Notes under the pieces: model-generated
Databases searched by the model: none
What the model saw: only the letters and a program-made list of their open reading frames with translations
Told to the model about the DNA's origin: nothing
Translations under genes and position numbers: made by a program
From: Flavobacterium piscisymbiosum
Lineage (GTDB): Bacteria; Bacteroidota; Bacteroidia; Flavobacteriales; Flavobacteriaceae
Length of the DNA: 64,000 nucleotides
Reading direction: 5' to 3'
NCBI RefSeq assembly: GCF_020905295.1
Contig: NZ_JAJJMM010000001.1
Location: forward strand, 1,984,001 to 2,048,000
Part shown: piece by piece, positions 35,217 through 44,349 of the stretch
How positions within the stretch are numbered: the first letter of the stretch is position 1
Layout of the letters: each line of letters begins with the position of its first letter

Positions 35217-35245
35217 AAAAAGCTTCTCAATTGAGAAGCTTTTAT
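35217..35245 (-). terminator. terminator after the universal stress protein gene
   Basis: AAAAAGCTTCTCAATTGAGA plus AGCTTTTA forms a long perfect palindrome with a T-run on the minus strand. Confidence 0.9.
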
Positions 35246-35274
35246 TTTGTGTTGAACTTATAAAGAAGCCTGTT

Positions 35275-36099
35275 TTATATTTTGAATGTTATTACAGGTT
35301 TGACTGAATGGTTTACTAAACCTTCGCTGATGCTTCCGTTAAAAAAGTGAGCGAAACCAGTTCTTCCGTGTGTGCACATTCCGACGATATCTGCGTTTAT
35401 GCTGTTTGAAAAGTTGATGATTCCTTTTTCGATATTGGTGTCATTGTAAATATGTGTTGCGTAATTTGTAAGGTTAAATTCGTTTGCGAACTCGTTCATT
35501 GCTTTTTCTACAACGTGAGTTGGTTTAAAACTGTTTGGTGTGCAAATTGTAACCAAATGTAGTTTTGAGTCGAAGAATTTGGTAAAGTTTAAAAGTTTTT
35601 CGAATGGTTTTTTTGTTTCGTCTGAAAAGTCAGATGCAAATACAATATTAGTGGCATTAAAATTAGAAATGTCTTTTTTGATTACTAAAACGGGAATTTC
35701 AGAATTGCGAACTACTTTTTCAGTGTTTGATCCTATTAATAATTCTTCAATGCCAGAAGAGCCGTGGGATCCCATTACAATTAGATCAACGTTGTATTCT
35801 TTGCTTACTTGCGAAATGCCGTGAATAGGCTTGTCCATTTTTACAATTTCAGTTACTGGTATTCCGTCTAAATATGGTCTTGAGGAAACTTCGTCCAGCA
35901 TTTCGTTTGCTTTTTTCATAAAAAGCATGGTTTCGGGAATGCTTGCGCCTCCCAGGACAGCATCATTCATTTGGCTGGGTAATTCCAGCATGTGCAAAAC
36001 GATGATTTCAGAGTTGTGTTTTTGTGCAATTTGTGCAGCGACTTTTAAGGCATTTTCGGCATGTTCAGAAAAGTCGGTAGGTACTAGAATTCGTTTCAT
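35275..36099 (-). CDS. universal stress protein, two Usp domains
   Basis: A 274-residue tandem Usp protein. Domain 1 (about 1-140) starts KRILVPTDFSEHAENALKVA and has the ATP-binding DLIVMGSHGSSGIEELLIGSNTEKVVRNSEIPVLVI. Domain 2 (about 148-274) has NIVFASDFSDETKKPFEKL and ADIVGMCTHGRTGFAHFFNGSISEGLVNHSVKPVI. The GxxGx9GS/T nucleotide motif is well kept in domain 1 and degenerate in domain 2. Cytoplasmic; role in stress survival inferred from the family. It is divergent from rimP. Confidence 0.94.
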   Translation of the reverse strand: MKRILVPTDFSEHAENALKVAAQIAQKHNSEIIVLHMLELPSQMNDAVLGGASIPETMLFMKKANEMLDEVSSRPYLDGIPVTEIVKMDKPIHGISQVSKEYNVDLIVMGSHGSSGIEELLIGSNTEKVVRNSEIPVLVIKKDISNFNATNIVFASDFSDETKKPFEKLLNFTKFFDSKLHLVTICTPNSFKPTHVVEKAMNEFANEFNLTNYATHIYNDTNIEKGIINFSNSINADIVGMCTHGRTGFAHFFNGSISEGLVNHSVKPVITFKI

Positions 36100-36182
36100 A
36101 GTTTTTGGGTTAAATAATGTGAAATTCTGTTAATTTAATGCACTCATAAAGGTAAGAAATATTTTTAGAGCAATCTATTTAT

Positions 36183-36211
36183 TTTGATTTATAAAAAAAA
36201 CACTATATTTG
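36183..36211 (+). promoter_or_regulatory. promoter of rimP-nusA-infB
   Basis: TTTG (36183-36186), 17 nt, TATATTTG (36204-36211). The start codon is 62 nt downstream of the -7 element. Confidence 0.75.
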
Positions 36212-36239
36212 CACCGTTATTTATTAAAATCTAAATAAT

Positions 36240-36265
36240 GAGGGGACTAAGTGTCCCCTCTTTTT
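36240..36265 (+). promoter_or_regulatory. terminator-like hairpin in the rimP leader (attenuator candidate)
   Basis: GAGGGGAC-TAAGT-GTCCCCTC is a perfect 8-bp GC-rich stem followed at once by TTTTT, 8 bp before the rimP ATG. It looks like an intrinsic terminator placed inside the leader of an operon that encodes the termination factor NusA. Confidence 0.8.
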
Positions 36266-36273
36266 ATAAAATT

Positions 36274-36738
36274 ATGACATTTAAAGAAAAAGTAAACGGA
36301 TTAATAGCGGAGGCTCTTTTAGAAAAGCCATCAATCTTTTTGATTGATCTGGCTATTTCAGACTCTTTCAAAATTAGTGTAGGTTTAGATGGGGATAATG
36401 GAGTGGCGCTACAGGATTGTATTGATGTGAGTCGTGCAATCGAGAATAATCTGGATCGTGAAGAGCAGGATTTTTCGCTTGAAGTAGCATCGGTTGGAGT
36501 AGGATCACCATTGAAAATGACAAGACAATACATCAAAAATATTGGTAGAACATTGATTGTTACTACAAATAATGAAAAAATTGAAGCAGAATTAGTAGAA
36601 GCTAACGATGTTTTTATAATTTTGTCTTGGCAGGCTAGAGAACCGAAAAAAGTAGGAAAAGGAAAAGAAACAGTTCAAAAAGAGCAACAAATACCTTATA
36701 CAGAAATTAAAGAGGCAATTGTTACAGTAACATTTTAA
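36274..36738 (+). CDS. rimP: ribosome maturation factor RimP
   Basis: Helps late assembly of the 30S subunit. It has 154 residues: [75 protein letters not shown] and the C-terminal SH3-like part ending KEAIVTV. The frame is open upstream to 36238, but that part is made of the leader hairpin, so I take ATG at 36274. It heads the conserved rimP-nusA-infB operon, 13 bp before nusA. Confidence 0.93.
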   Translation: MTFKEKVNGLIAEALLEKPSIFLIDLAISDSFKISVGLDGDNGVALQDCIDVSRAIENNLDREEQDFSLEVASVGVGSPLKMTRQYIKNIGRTLIVTTNNEKIEAELVEANDVFIILSWQAREPKKVGKGKETVQKEQQIPYTEIKEAIVTVTF

Positions 36739-36751
36739 TTAAAGAATTCGC

Positions 36752-37999
36752 ATGGAAAATTTAGCATTAATCGATTCATTCTCAGAGTTTAAAGATAATA
36801 AACTTATTGATCGTGTAACGCTTATGGCAATTTTAGAGGACGTGTTTAGAAATGCATTAAAGAAAAAATACGGTTCTGATGATAACTTTGACATCATTAT
36901 AAATCCTGATAAGGGAGATATGGAGATTTGGAGAAGAAGAGTAATCGTTGCTGATGAAGATCTGGATTTTGAGAACGAAGAAATTACCTTGACTGAAGCA
37001 AGAATGATCGAAGCGGATTTTGAAATTGGTGAAGAAGTTTCTGAAGAGGTTAAATTGATTGACTTAGGAAGAAGAGCTATTTTGGCTTTGCGTCAAAACT
37101 TGATATCTAAAATTCACGAACACGATAATACAAATCTTTATAAACAATTTAAAGATATTATTGGTGATATTTATACTGCCGAAGTGCACCATGTTCGCCC
37201 AAGAGTTGTAATTTTGGTCGATGATGAAGGAAATGAAATTGTGCTTCCAAAAGAAAAACAAATTCCATCTGACTTTTTCCGTAAAGGAGATAACGTTCGC
37301 GGAATCATTGAAAGTGTTGAATTAAAAGGAAATAAGCCTCAAATTATTATGTCTAGAACTTCTGAGAAGTTTTTAGAAAAATTGTTTGAACAAGAAATTC
37401 CTGAAGTATTCGACGGTTTGATTACGGTTAAAAGCGTAGTACGTATTCCGGGTGAAAAAGCAAAAGTAGCAGTGGATTCTTATGATGACAGAATTGATCC
37501 TGTTGGAGCATGTGTTGGTATGAAAGGATCTCGTATTCACGGAATTGTTCGTGAGTTAGGAAACGAAAATATTGACGTAATCAACTATACAAGTAACATT
37601 CAATTGTTTATCACAAGAGCATTAAGCCCTGCAAAAGTTTCTTCAATCAAAATTGATGAAGAAAATAAAAGAGCTGAAGTTTTCTTGAAATTAGAAGAAG
37701 TTTCTAAAGCAATTGGTAGAGGTGGTCATAATATAAAATTAGCGGGTCAGCTAACAGGCTACGAGCTAGATGTTATCAGAGAAGGTGATGTTGCTAGTGG
37801 TGAAGATGATGACGTTGAATTAACTGAGTTTTCAGATGAAATTGAAGGCTGGGTTATCGAAGAATTTGCAAAAATTGGTTTAGATACAGCTAGAAGTATC
37901 TTAAAGCAAGAAGTAGAAGATTTAGTAAGAAGAACAGATTTAGAAGAGGAAACTATTCTTGATGTTATGAAAATACTAAAAGAAGAGTTTGATAGCTAG
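36752..37999 (+). CDS. nusA: transcription termination/antitermination factor NusA
   Basis: An RNA polymerase-binding factor of 415 residues, the compact Bacteroidota form without the C-terminal acidic repeats of E. coli. The N-terminal RNAP-binding domain (about 1-125) is followed by S1 (YTAEVHHVRPRVVILVDDEGNEIVLPKEKQIPSDFFRKGD), KH1 (VDPVGACVGMKGSRI-type: DPVGACVGMKGSRIHGIVRELGNENID) and KH2 (KAIGRGGHNIKLAGQLTGYELDV). A helical tail ends LDVMKILKEEFDS. It is the second gene of the operon and could regulate it through the leader hairpin. Confidence 0.97.
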   Translation: MENLALIDSFSEFKDNKLIDRVTLMAILEDVFRNALKKKYGSDDNFDIIINPDKGDMEIWRRRVIVADEDLDFENEEITLTEARMIEADFEIGEEVSEEVKLIDLGRRAILALRQNLISKIHEHDNTNLYKQFKDIIGDIYTAEVHHVRPRVVILVDDEGNEIVLPKEKQIPSDFFRKGDNVRGIIESVELKGNKPQIIMSRTSEKFLEKLFEQEIPEVFDGLITVKSVVRIPGEKAKVAVDSYDDRIDPVGACVGMKGSRIHGIVRELGNENIDVINYTSNIQLFITRALSPAKVSSIKIDEENKRAEVFLKLEEVSKAIGRGGHNIKLAGQLTGYELDVIREGDVASGEDDDVELTEFSDEIEGWVIEEFAKIGLDTARSILKQEVEDLVRRTDLEEETILDVMKILKEEFDS

Positions 38000-38047
38000 T
38001 TATCTGCTCTAACAACACAACGAAAAAGGTAATAATAAAAAGGTTAT

Positions 38048-40933
38048 ATGTCTGAAGAGAGAGTAATAAGAATAAACAAGGTTTTAAGGGAATTAAATAT
38101 TTCGTTAGAAAGAGCTGTTGATTATCTAAAAGATAAGGGAATTGCTATTGATGCAAATCCAAATGCGAAAATTTCTGATAGCGAATTTAATATCCTACAA
38201 AGCCAATTTGCGGGCGATAAGGGGAACAAAGAAGCTTCTAAAGAAGTGGGTGAAGAGAAAAGAAAAGAAAAAGAAGCTTTGCGTGTAGAACGTGAAAAAG
38301 AAATTGAAGACAAACGCAGACAAGACGAGGAACGCCAAAAGCAACAAGAGATTATAAAAGCGAGAGCTGTTGTAACCGGACCTGTTCAAGTTGGTAAAAT
38401 TGATTTAAATCCGAAGAAACCTACTGTTGTTTCTCCTCCTGCTGAAGAACCAGCAAAAGTTGAAGAGCCAAAAGTAGTTGTTGCTCCGACTCAACCAGAA
38501 AAACCTGTTCAAAAAGAAATTGTACAGCCTGAGCCGGTGGCTCCTGTAGTTTCTGAAGAGAAAAAGGTAGAAAAACCTATTATTACAGAGAAAAAAGAAG
38601 TAAAAGAAGTGAAAGTTGAGACTCCAAAAGTAGCTCAGGAACCAGTTGTTTCAACTGATCCCGCAACTGCAGAGGAAACAATCACTACGCAATATCAAAA
38701 ATTATCTGGAACTACTCTTACGGGTCAAACAATTGATTTATCTCAATTTAATAAGCCTAAGAAAAAGAAAGAAGATCCAAAGATAACTCCGAATAAACCG
38801 GGAGCTCCTGGAGCTAATAATAACGCTAACAAAAATAAGCGTAAAAGAATTGCTCCTAAACCTGGAACTCCGGGTGCGCCAAAACCTGCAACAGGTCATG
38901 CGCCGGGAACTCCAAACCCAAATAAAATTACACCAAATACCGGTGGTGGAGGTTTTAATGCTAACAGAAGTGCAAGACCTGGTTTTGTAAAAGGAAACCG
39001 TCCTGCAATTGTTGCTAAAGTTGAGCCTACTGAAGAGGAAGTAAAAAACCAAATTAGAGAAACTCTTGAAAAACTTCAGGGTAAAGGTGGAAAATCAAAA
39101 GCTGCTAAATACAGAAGAGATAAAAGAGATACGCACCGTCAGAAATCTGATGAAGAGCAAAGAGCTATTGACGAAGGAAGTAAAACTATTAAAGTTACTG
39201 AGTTTGTTACTGTAGGTGAAATTGCAATCATGATGGATGTGCCGATTACTAAAGTAATTGGAACTTGTATGTCTCTTGGTATCATGGTAACTATGAACCA
39301 ACGTTTGGATGCTGAAACATTAACTATTGTAGCGGATGAGTTTGGTTATGAAGTTGAGTTTATTACAGTTGATATTGAAGATGCTATTGAAATAGTTGAA
39401 GATAAAGAAGAAGATTTAGTAGTTAGGGCACCAATTGTTACTGTAATGGGTCACGTCGATCACGGTAAGACATCTTTACTGGATTATATTCGTAAAGAAA
39501 ATGTTATCGCTGGTGAGTCTGGAGGTATTACACAGCATATTGGAGCGTACGGAGTAACTTTAGATAACGGTCAAAAAATCGCATTCTTAGATACACCGGG
39601 TCACGAGGCGTTTACCGCGATGCGTGCCCGTGGAGCTCAGGTTACCGATATCGCTATTATCGTTGTTGCTGCGGATGATGATATCATGCCACAAACAAAA
39701 GAAGCAATTTCTCACGCACAAGCTGCGGGAGTGCCAATTATATTTGCAATCAATAAAATTGATAAACCAAATGCTAATGTTGAGAAGATCAAAGAGCGCT
39801 TGGCTAGTATGAATTTACTTGTTGAAGATTGGGGTGGAAAAATTCAGTCACATGATATTTCTGCAAAAGTTGGAACAGGTGTAAAAGAATTATTAGAAAA
39901 AGTTTTATTAGAAGCTGAAATTTTAGATTTAAAATCGAATCCAAATAAAGCAGCTCAGGGAACTGTAGTTGAGGCTTTCTTGGATAAAGGAAAAGGATAT
40001 GTTTCTACAATTTTAGTTCAACACGGAACTTTAAGAGTTGGAGATTATATGTTGGCTGGTAAGCATCATGGTAAGATTAAAGCTATGCATGACGAACGCG
40101 GGCATATTGTTAAAGAAGCTGGTCCTTCGACTCCGGTATCAGTATTAGGTTTAGATGGTGCAGCTACTGCAGGGGATAAGTTCAATGTGTTTGAAGATGA
40201 AAAAGAAGCAAAACAAATTGCGTCTAAACGTTCTCAATTAATGCGTGAACAATCTGTACGTACTCAGCGTCATATTACACTTGATGAAATTGGACGTCGT
40301 ATTGCTCTTGGTCAGTTTAAAGAATTAAACGTGATCCTTAAAGGAGACGTTGATGGATCTGTTGAAGCATTATCAGATTCGTTCTCTAAACTTTCTACAG
40401 AAGAAGTTCAGATTAATATTATCCATAAAGGTGTTGGAGCAATTACTGAAACTGACGTTATGTTGGCTTCTGCTTCTGATGCGATCATTATCGGATTTAA
40501 CGTTCGTCCTGCAGGAAATGCGAGACAACTTGCAGATAAAGAAGAAATCGATATCCGTTACTACTCTATTATCTACGCTGCTATCGATGACTTAAAAGAT
40601 GCAATGGAAGGAATGTTAGCTCCAGAGATGAAAGAAGAAATTTTAGGAACTGCTGAGATTCGTGAGATTTTCAAAATTTCTAAAGTGGGTTCAATCGCTG
40701 GTTGCATGGTGATGGATGGTAAAATCATGAGAACTTCTAAAATTAGAGTTATTAGAGAAGGAGTAGTGGTGCATACAGGAGAACTTGTTGCATTGAAACG
40801 TTTCAAAGATGATGTTAAAGAAGTGTCTAAAGGATACGATTGTGGTATTCAGATTAAAGGTTACAACGACATCGAAGAAAGAGATGTTATTGAAGCATAC
40901 CATGAAGTTGCAATCAAAAAGAAATTGAAATAA
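38048..40933 (+). CDS. infB: translation initiation factor IF-2
   Basis: The GTPase that brings initiator tRNA to the 30S subunit. It has 961 residues. A small N-terminal IF2 domain ([23 protein letters not shown]) is followed by a long charged and Pro-rich linker (about 60-370). A second IF2-N-like segment ([27 protein letters not shown]) then leads into the G domain: [15 protein letters not shown] (about 467), [21 protein letters not shown]. Domains II-IV follow. The linker with [16 protein letters not shown] and GTPGAPKP stretches is low complexity, as usual. Confidence 0.98.
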   Translation: MSEERVIRINKVLRELNISLERAVDYLKDKGIAIDANPNAKISDSEFNILQSQFAGDKGNKEASKEVGEEKRKEKEALRVEREKEIEDKRRQDEERQKQQEIIKARAVVTGPVQVGKIDLNPKKPTVVSPPAEEPAKVEEPKVVVAPTQPEKPVQKEIVQPEPVAPVVSEEKKVEKPIITEKKEVKEVKVETPKVAQEPVVSTDPATAEETITTQYQKLSGTTLTGQTIDLSQFNKPKKKKEDPKITPNKPGAPGANNNANKNKRKRIAPKPGTPGAPKPATGHAPGTPNPNKITPNTGGGGFNANRSARPGFVKGNRPAIVAKVEPTEEEVKNQIRETLEKLQGKGGKSKAAKYRRDKRDTHRQKSDEEQRAIDEGSKTIKVTEFVTVGEIAIMMDVPITKVIGTCMSLGIMVTMNQRLDAETLTIVADEFGYEVEFITVDIEDAIEIVEDKEEDLVVRAPIVTVMGHVDHGKTSLLDYIRKENVIAGESGGITQHIGAYGVTLDNGQKIAFLDTPGHEAFTAMRARGAQVTDIAIIVVAADDDIMPQTKEAISHAQAAGVPIIFAINKIDKPNANVEKIKERLASMNLLVEDWGGKIQSHDISAKVGTGVKELLEKVLLEAEILDLKSNPNKAAQGTVVEAFLDKGKGYVSTILVQHGTLRVGDYMLAGKHHGKIKAMHDERGHIVKEAGPSTPVSVLGLDGAATAGDKFNVFEDEKEAKQIASKRSQLMREQSVRTQRHITLDEIGRRIALGQFKELNVILKGDVDGSVEALSDSFSKLSTEEVQINIIHKGVGAITETDVMLASASDAIIIGFNVRPAGNARQLADKEEIDIRYYSIIYAAIDDLKDAMEGMLAPEMKEEILGTAEIREIFKISKVGSIAGCMVMDGKIMRTSKIRVIREGVVVHTGELVALKRFKDDVKEVSKGYDCGIQIKGYNDIEERDVIEAYHEVAIKKKLK

Positions 40934-40952
40934 TATTCAATAATTATATTTT

Positions 40953-40984
40953 AAAGTCCCAATGAAAATTGGGACTTTTTTTGC
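40953..40984 (+). terminator. terminator after infB
   Basis: AAAGTCCCAAT and ATTGGGACTTT pair around GAAA, followed by a T-run. Confidence 0.93.
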
Positions 40985-41349
40985 GCTATATAGTTTTTGA
41001 TGGATTACGCTAAAAAAATGTTAGAGCAGGGTGGAAGTGATAATTCGATTGATAGTATTTTTTTATGTTTGTTTATTTGTTGCAATTTATAAAATGAAAC
41101 AAAAATGTAAGATATTGATTGCGATTTGTATGTCAATTGTTGATTTCTTTGTAGTTTAATTACAGTTATTTCTTATTCAAAAATAAGTTATAATTTTTTT
41201 GTGGTGTTTATTGGAGTATCTATTATTATGCGGTTGTTAAAGCGTTTTTATTTTGAGGTGATTTAAGTGGTTGGAAGTTTATTTTGGGTAGAAGATGTTA
41301 TGTGTTAGGATCAAATTGTCAGGATGATATATAGTTAAACAATATCTGT
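40985..41349. other. gene-free gap between infB and the phosphatase
   Basis: AT-rich sequence with no convincing gene, repeat or RNA. A 30-codon frame at about 41000 has no protein character. The promoter of the downstream phosphatase must lie here but I cannot pick it. Confidence 0.5.
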
Positions 41350-42135
41350 ATGAAGCTTAAGTTAATTCATATTATTAGCAAACTTGTAAATAAAGGTTTT
41401 AAGTCAAATAGTGTCTTTAGGACTTTTGAAAATGTTGAACAATTAAGAGAGATAATGCCAGACTTATTGAGCGGGTATTTGTCTGAAGAGGAAATGCCAA
41501 ATAGTCTGGTGTTATTGCCGCCTCCGCCAAAAATCTCTTCTAAAGCTTTGGCGTTTGATTTAGAATATGCTAAGAATGCTATAGAATTTAAAGATAGTGT
41601 CCGTTTTTTACAGGCCGGCCTTGATGCAAATTTATCTTTTCCTGCTGCGGTTAAATCTTTTGAGTCTACTTTAGGTATCGAAATTACTGAAATTAATACG
41701 CCTAGATTATATGTGTTTATGCGAAGAGTAATGACTGATGCCGGATTGTCCACTTATGCTGCTAAAAATTATTATAACCGCGAGCGGCCATTTGTGCTTA
41801 ATAATGCAAAAACATGTACTCCGGATCAGGAAGATGCGTTGCGTAAAGTTGGTTCTTTTCCTTCTGGACATGCGGCTGTTGGCTGGGCATGGTCATTGGT
41901 TTTTAGTGATATTTTTCCTGATAAGGAAGAGTCTATTCTAAAGCGTGGATACGATTTTGGTGAAAGTCGTGTGGTTTGTAATGCACATTGGTATAGTGAT
42001 GTTGAAAAAGGAAGGTTAATGGGGAAGGCGACTGTTGACTGCCTTTATGTTAATAGTGATTTTCAGGTAGATTTGGCTTTGGTAAAAGAAGAAATCAAGC
42101 TGCTGGATAAGAAAGTGACAGGCGATAAAAATTGA
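41350..42135 (+). CDS. PAP2 / class A acid phosphatase-like protein
   Basis: A 261-residue acid phosphatase or PAP2-like enzyme. The three-part phosphatase motif is visible: KNYYNRERPF (KxxxxxxRP), SFPSGHAA (PSGH) and ESRVVCNAHWYSDVEKG (SRxxxxxHxxxD), together carrying the catalytic histidines. The order and spacing resemble class A nonspecific acid phosphatases (PhoN). Unlike those it has no obvious signal peptide: the N-terminus is MKLKLIHIISKLVNKGFKSN. Either it is cytoplasmic or the start is wrong. The substrate is unknown. Confidence 0.85.
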   Translation: MKLKLIHIISKLVNKGFKSNSVFRTFENVEQLREIMPDLLSGYLSEEEMPNSLVLLPPPPKISSKALAFDLEYAKNAIEFKDSVRFLQAGLDANLSFPAAVKSFESTLGIEITEINTPRLYVFMRRVMTDAGLSTYAAKNYYNRERPFVLNNAKTCTPDQEDALRKVGSFPSGHAAVGWAWSLVFSDIFPDKEESILKRGYDFGESRVVCNAHWYSDVEKGRLMGKATVDCLYVNSDFQVDLALVKEEIKLLDKKVTGDKN

Positions 42136-42332
42136 GTTTGATTTAATAATACTGTTTTGTTTGCAAAATAGATTTAGGGTTCTCAGGTTAATTATTTGTG
42201 CTTATGTACTTTTTTTCTTTAGGGTATTTTTGAATCAGTTGTGGAAATATGCATAGGCTTGAAAATGGTAAATACTTGCATCAACAAAAAAAAGATATTT
42301 CTTTATTGAAAAGGCTTCATTTAGTTGTATAA

Positions 42333-42360
42333 AAAAAGCGAGATTGAATCTCGCTTTTTG
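42333..42360. terminator. bidirectional terminator between phosphatase and SPOR genes
   Basis: AAAAAGCGAGATT and AATCTCGCTTTTT are complementary with A-run and T-run on opposite sides. Confidence 0.9.
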
Positions 42361-42376
42361 TGTGTTTGTAATGTGT

Positions 42377-42766
42377 TTATTTGCTTGGTTTGATTAAAAA
42401 GACACTTTTGAATCTCTTTTTAATGTCGGCTAAATTTCGTTCAGCCTCTATTCTTGTTTTGAAATTCCCTACCATTACTTTGTAGTTTGGTGTATTGAAA
42501 ATTATTGTTCCGTCAATAGTGTTAAATTCCCTTTTAAAATCCGATAACGTTTTCTTTGCTTCTTCGCTTTTACCGCTAAAGATTTGAATTTTGTAAGTAT
42601 CGTTTGTATTTATTGACGTGTTAATTTTTCGTTTTTCATTCAGTAACTGCTCAAATTTAGGGTCTTGATTTACGATTAAATTTTGGTCTTGAGCATGAAT
42701 ATTATATGCTAAAGTGAACATTGTTAGTGTTAAGAAAACTCTTTTTGAAGGGGTTAAAATTCTCAT
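42377..42766 (-). CDS. secreted SPOR-domain protein
   Basis: A 129-residue protein starting MRILTPSKRVFLTLTMFTLA with a signal peptide ending near HAQ. The C-terminal 70 residues are a SPOR domain (YKIQIFSGKSEEAKKTLSDF, YKVMVGNFKTRIEAERNLADIKKRFKSVFLI), which binds denuded glycan strands of peptidoglycan, often at the division septum. I took ATG at 42766, which gives the signal peptide directly, over an in-frame start seven codons upstream. It is divergent from the respiratory operon. Confidence 0.9.
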   Translation of the reverse strand: MRILTPSKRVFLTLTMFTLAYNIHAQDQNLIVNQDPKFEQLLNEKRKINTSINTNDTYKIQIFSGKSEEAKKTLSDFKREFNTIDGTIIFNTPNYKVMVGNFKTRIEAERNLADIKKRFKSVFLIKPSK

Positions 42767-42868
42767 AATGTGATGGTTTTTATGCAAAAATAAGATTTAA
42801 AGTTTGTATGTAAAATTTTAATATTATTTAGAATTGATATAAATTGATATTTAAGAGTATTTTAAGGT

Positions 42869-42898
42869 TTTGAGAATAGTTCATAAGTCGTATTTTTG
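42869..42898 (+). promoter_or_regulatory. promoter of the act-cox operon
   Basis: TTTG (42869-42872), 18 nt, TATTTTTG (42891-42898). The actA start is about 88 nt downstream. Confidence 0.78.
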
Positions 42899-42985
42899 TG
42901 CAAGTTTTAAAAGAAGGTATTAGTTTTTCGTTGATTTGATATAGAAAAAATCATACCAAAAATTAGTAGATAATTATTATACTAT

Positions 42986-44317
42986 ATGAAAAAGGTGGGT
43001 AACCATAATTCGATCTCAAGAAAATTACTACTTAGCTTATCGCTAACGTTAATTTTCTCCCTAACTTCATTTGCTCAAGATGCTGCTGCTCCGGCGGCGC
43101 CTGAAGCTGCTGCTCCGGCTGCTGCTGCAGGTGGTGATCCAGTAAAAGGGAAAGAACTTTTTAATGCAAATTGCGCTGCATGTCACAAATTAGATGCTAA
43201 GTCAACTGGTCCGGCCCTAAGAGGGGTTGCTGCCAAACATGATATGGCATGGATTTACAAGTGGGTGCATAACAGCTCTGAAATGATTAAATCAGGAGAT
43301 GCTGTTGCAGTTAAACTTTTTGAAGAAAACAACAAGTCAGTAATGACTTCTTTTCCTCAATTGTCAACTGGTGATATTGATAATATCATCGCTTATACTT
43401 CTGAGGTAAAAGCTGAGCCTGCTGCAGGCGCTCCTGGCGCTGCTACTCCTCCTGGAACTAATGTTGAAGGTGGTGGAATCTCAAATAATATTATTTTAGG
43501 GGCTCTTGCTCTTGTAATGGCAATTTTAGTTGTTATGTTGTTCATGGTGAACAAGGTGTTGACTAAAGTAGCAAGTAATAACGGAATCGAAGTTGCTCCT
43601 AGAGAAGCTAGAACTCCAATCTGGAAAGCTTTTGCTAAAAACCAATTTCTTGTATTGGTTACTTCTATATTTTTGCTTTTGGCAAGTGGTTATTTCGTAT
43701 ATGCATTCTTAATGCAAGTAGGAGTTGATCAAAACTATGAGCCAATTCAGCCAATTCACTATTCTCATAAGATTCACGCTGGAGATAACGAAATCAATTG
43801 TAAATATTGTCACTCTGCTGCTCGTGTGAGTAAAACAGCTGGTATTCCTTCTTTGAATGTTTGTATGAACTGTCATAAAAACATTTCTGAAGTTGCTGAA
43901 ACTACTGCTACTCCTGAGTACAGCAAAGCATTTTACGATGCTCAAATCCAAAAATTATATGATGCCGTTGGTTGGGATAAAGCCAAGCAAGCTTATACTG
44001 GAAAAACGCAGCCTGTAAAATGGGTTCGTATTCATAATCTTCCTGATTTTGTTTACTTCAATCACTCTCAACACGTTTCTGTTGCAGGAATTGAATGTCA
44101 AACTTGTCACGGTCCAGTGCAGGAATTTGAGATCATGAAGCAATATTCTAAATTAACAATGGGATGGTGTGTTGATTGCCATAGAAAAACCGATGTTAAG
44201 ATGGAAGGAAATGCTTACTATGATAAAATTCATGCTGAACTTTCTAAAAAATACGGTGTAGAAAAATTGACTGCAGCGCAAATGGGAGGTTTAGAATGCG
44301 GTAAATGCCACTATTAA
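42986..44317 (+). CDS. actA: alternative complex III multiheme cytochrome c subunit ActA
   Basis: An electron-transfer subunit of the quinol:cytochrome c oxidoreductase ACIII. The 443 residues have an N-terminal signal or anchor, an Ala/Pro-rich spacer, a monoheme cytochrome c domain (CAACHK, Cys63-His67, with a possible Met ligand in SVMTSFPQ), two membrane helices (about 168-190 and 215-240), and a C-terminal domain with five more CxxCH motifs (CKYCHS, CMNCHK, CQTCHG, CVDCHR, CGKCHY). Six heme sites are thus present; ActA is usually called pentaheme, so the N-terminal domain looks like an added module. Confidence 0.93.
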   Translation: MKKVGNHNSISRKLLLSLSLTLIFSLTSFAQDAAAPAAPEAAAPAAAAGGDPVKGKELFNANCAACHKLDAKSTGPALRGVAAKHDMAWIYKWVHNSSEMIKSGDAVAVKLFEENNKSVMTSFPQLSTGDIDNIIAYTSEVKAEPAAGAPGAATPPGTNVEGGGISNNIILGALALVMAILVVMLFMVNKVLTKVASNNGIEVAPREARTPIWKAFAKNQFLVLVTSIFLLLASGYFVYAFLMQVGVDQNYEPIQPIHYSHKIHAGDNEINCKYCHSAARVSKTAGIPSLNVCMNCHKNISEVAETTATPEYSKAFYDAQIQKLYDAVGWDKAKQAYTGKTQPVKWVRIHNLPDFVYFNHSQHVSVAGIECQTCHGPVQEFEIMKQYSKLTMGWCVDCHRKTDVKMEGNAYYDKIHAELSKKYGVEKLTAAQMGGLECGKCHY

Positions 44318-44349
44318 TCGAATTATTAAGATTTTAATATTTATATACA

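Noticed and set aside
36238..36273. Longer RimP start
   Set aside because: The 12 extra codons are the terminator-like leader hairpin and are not found at the start of RimP domains.
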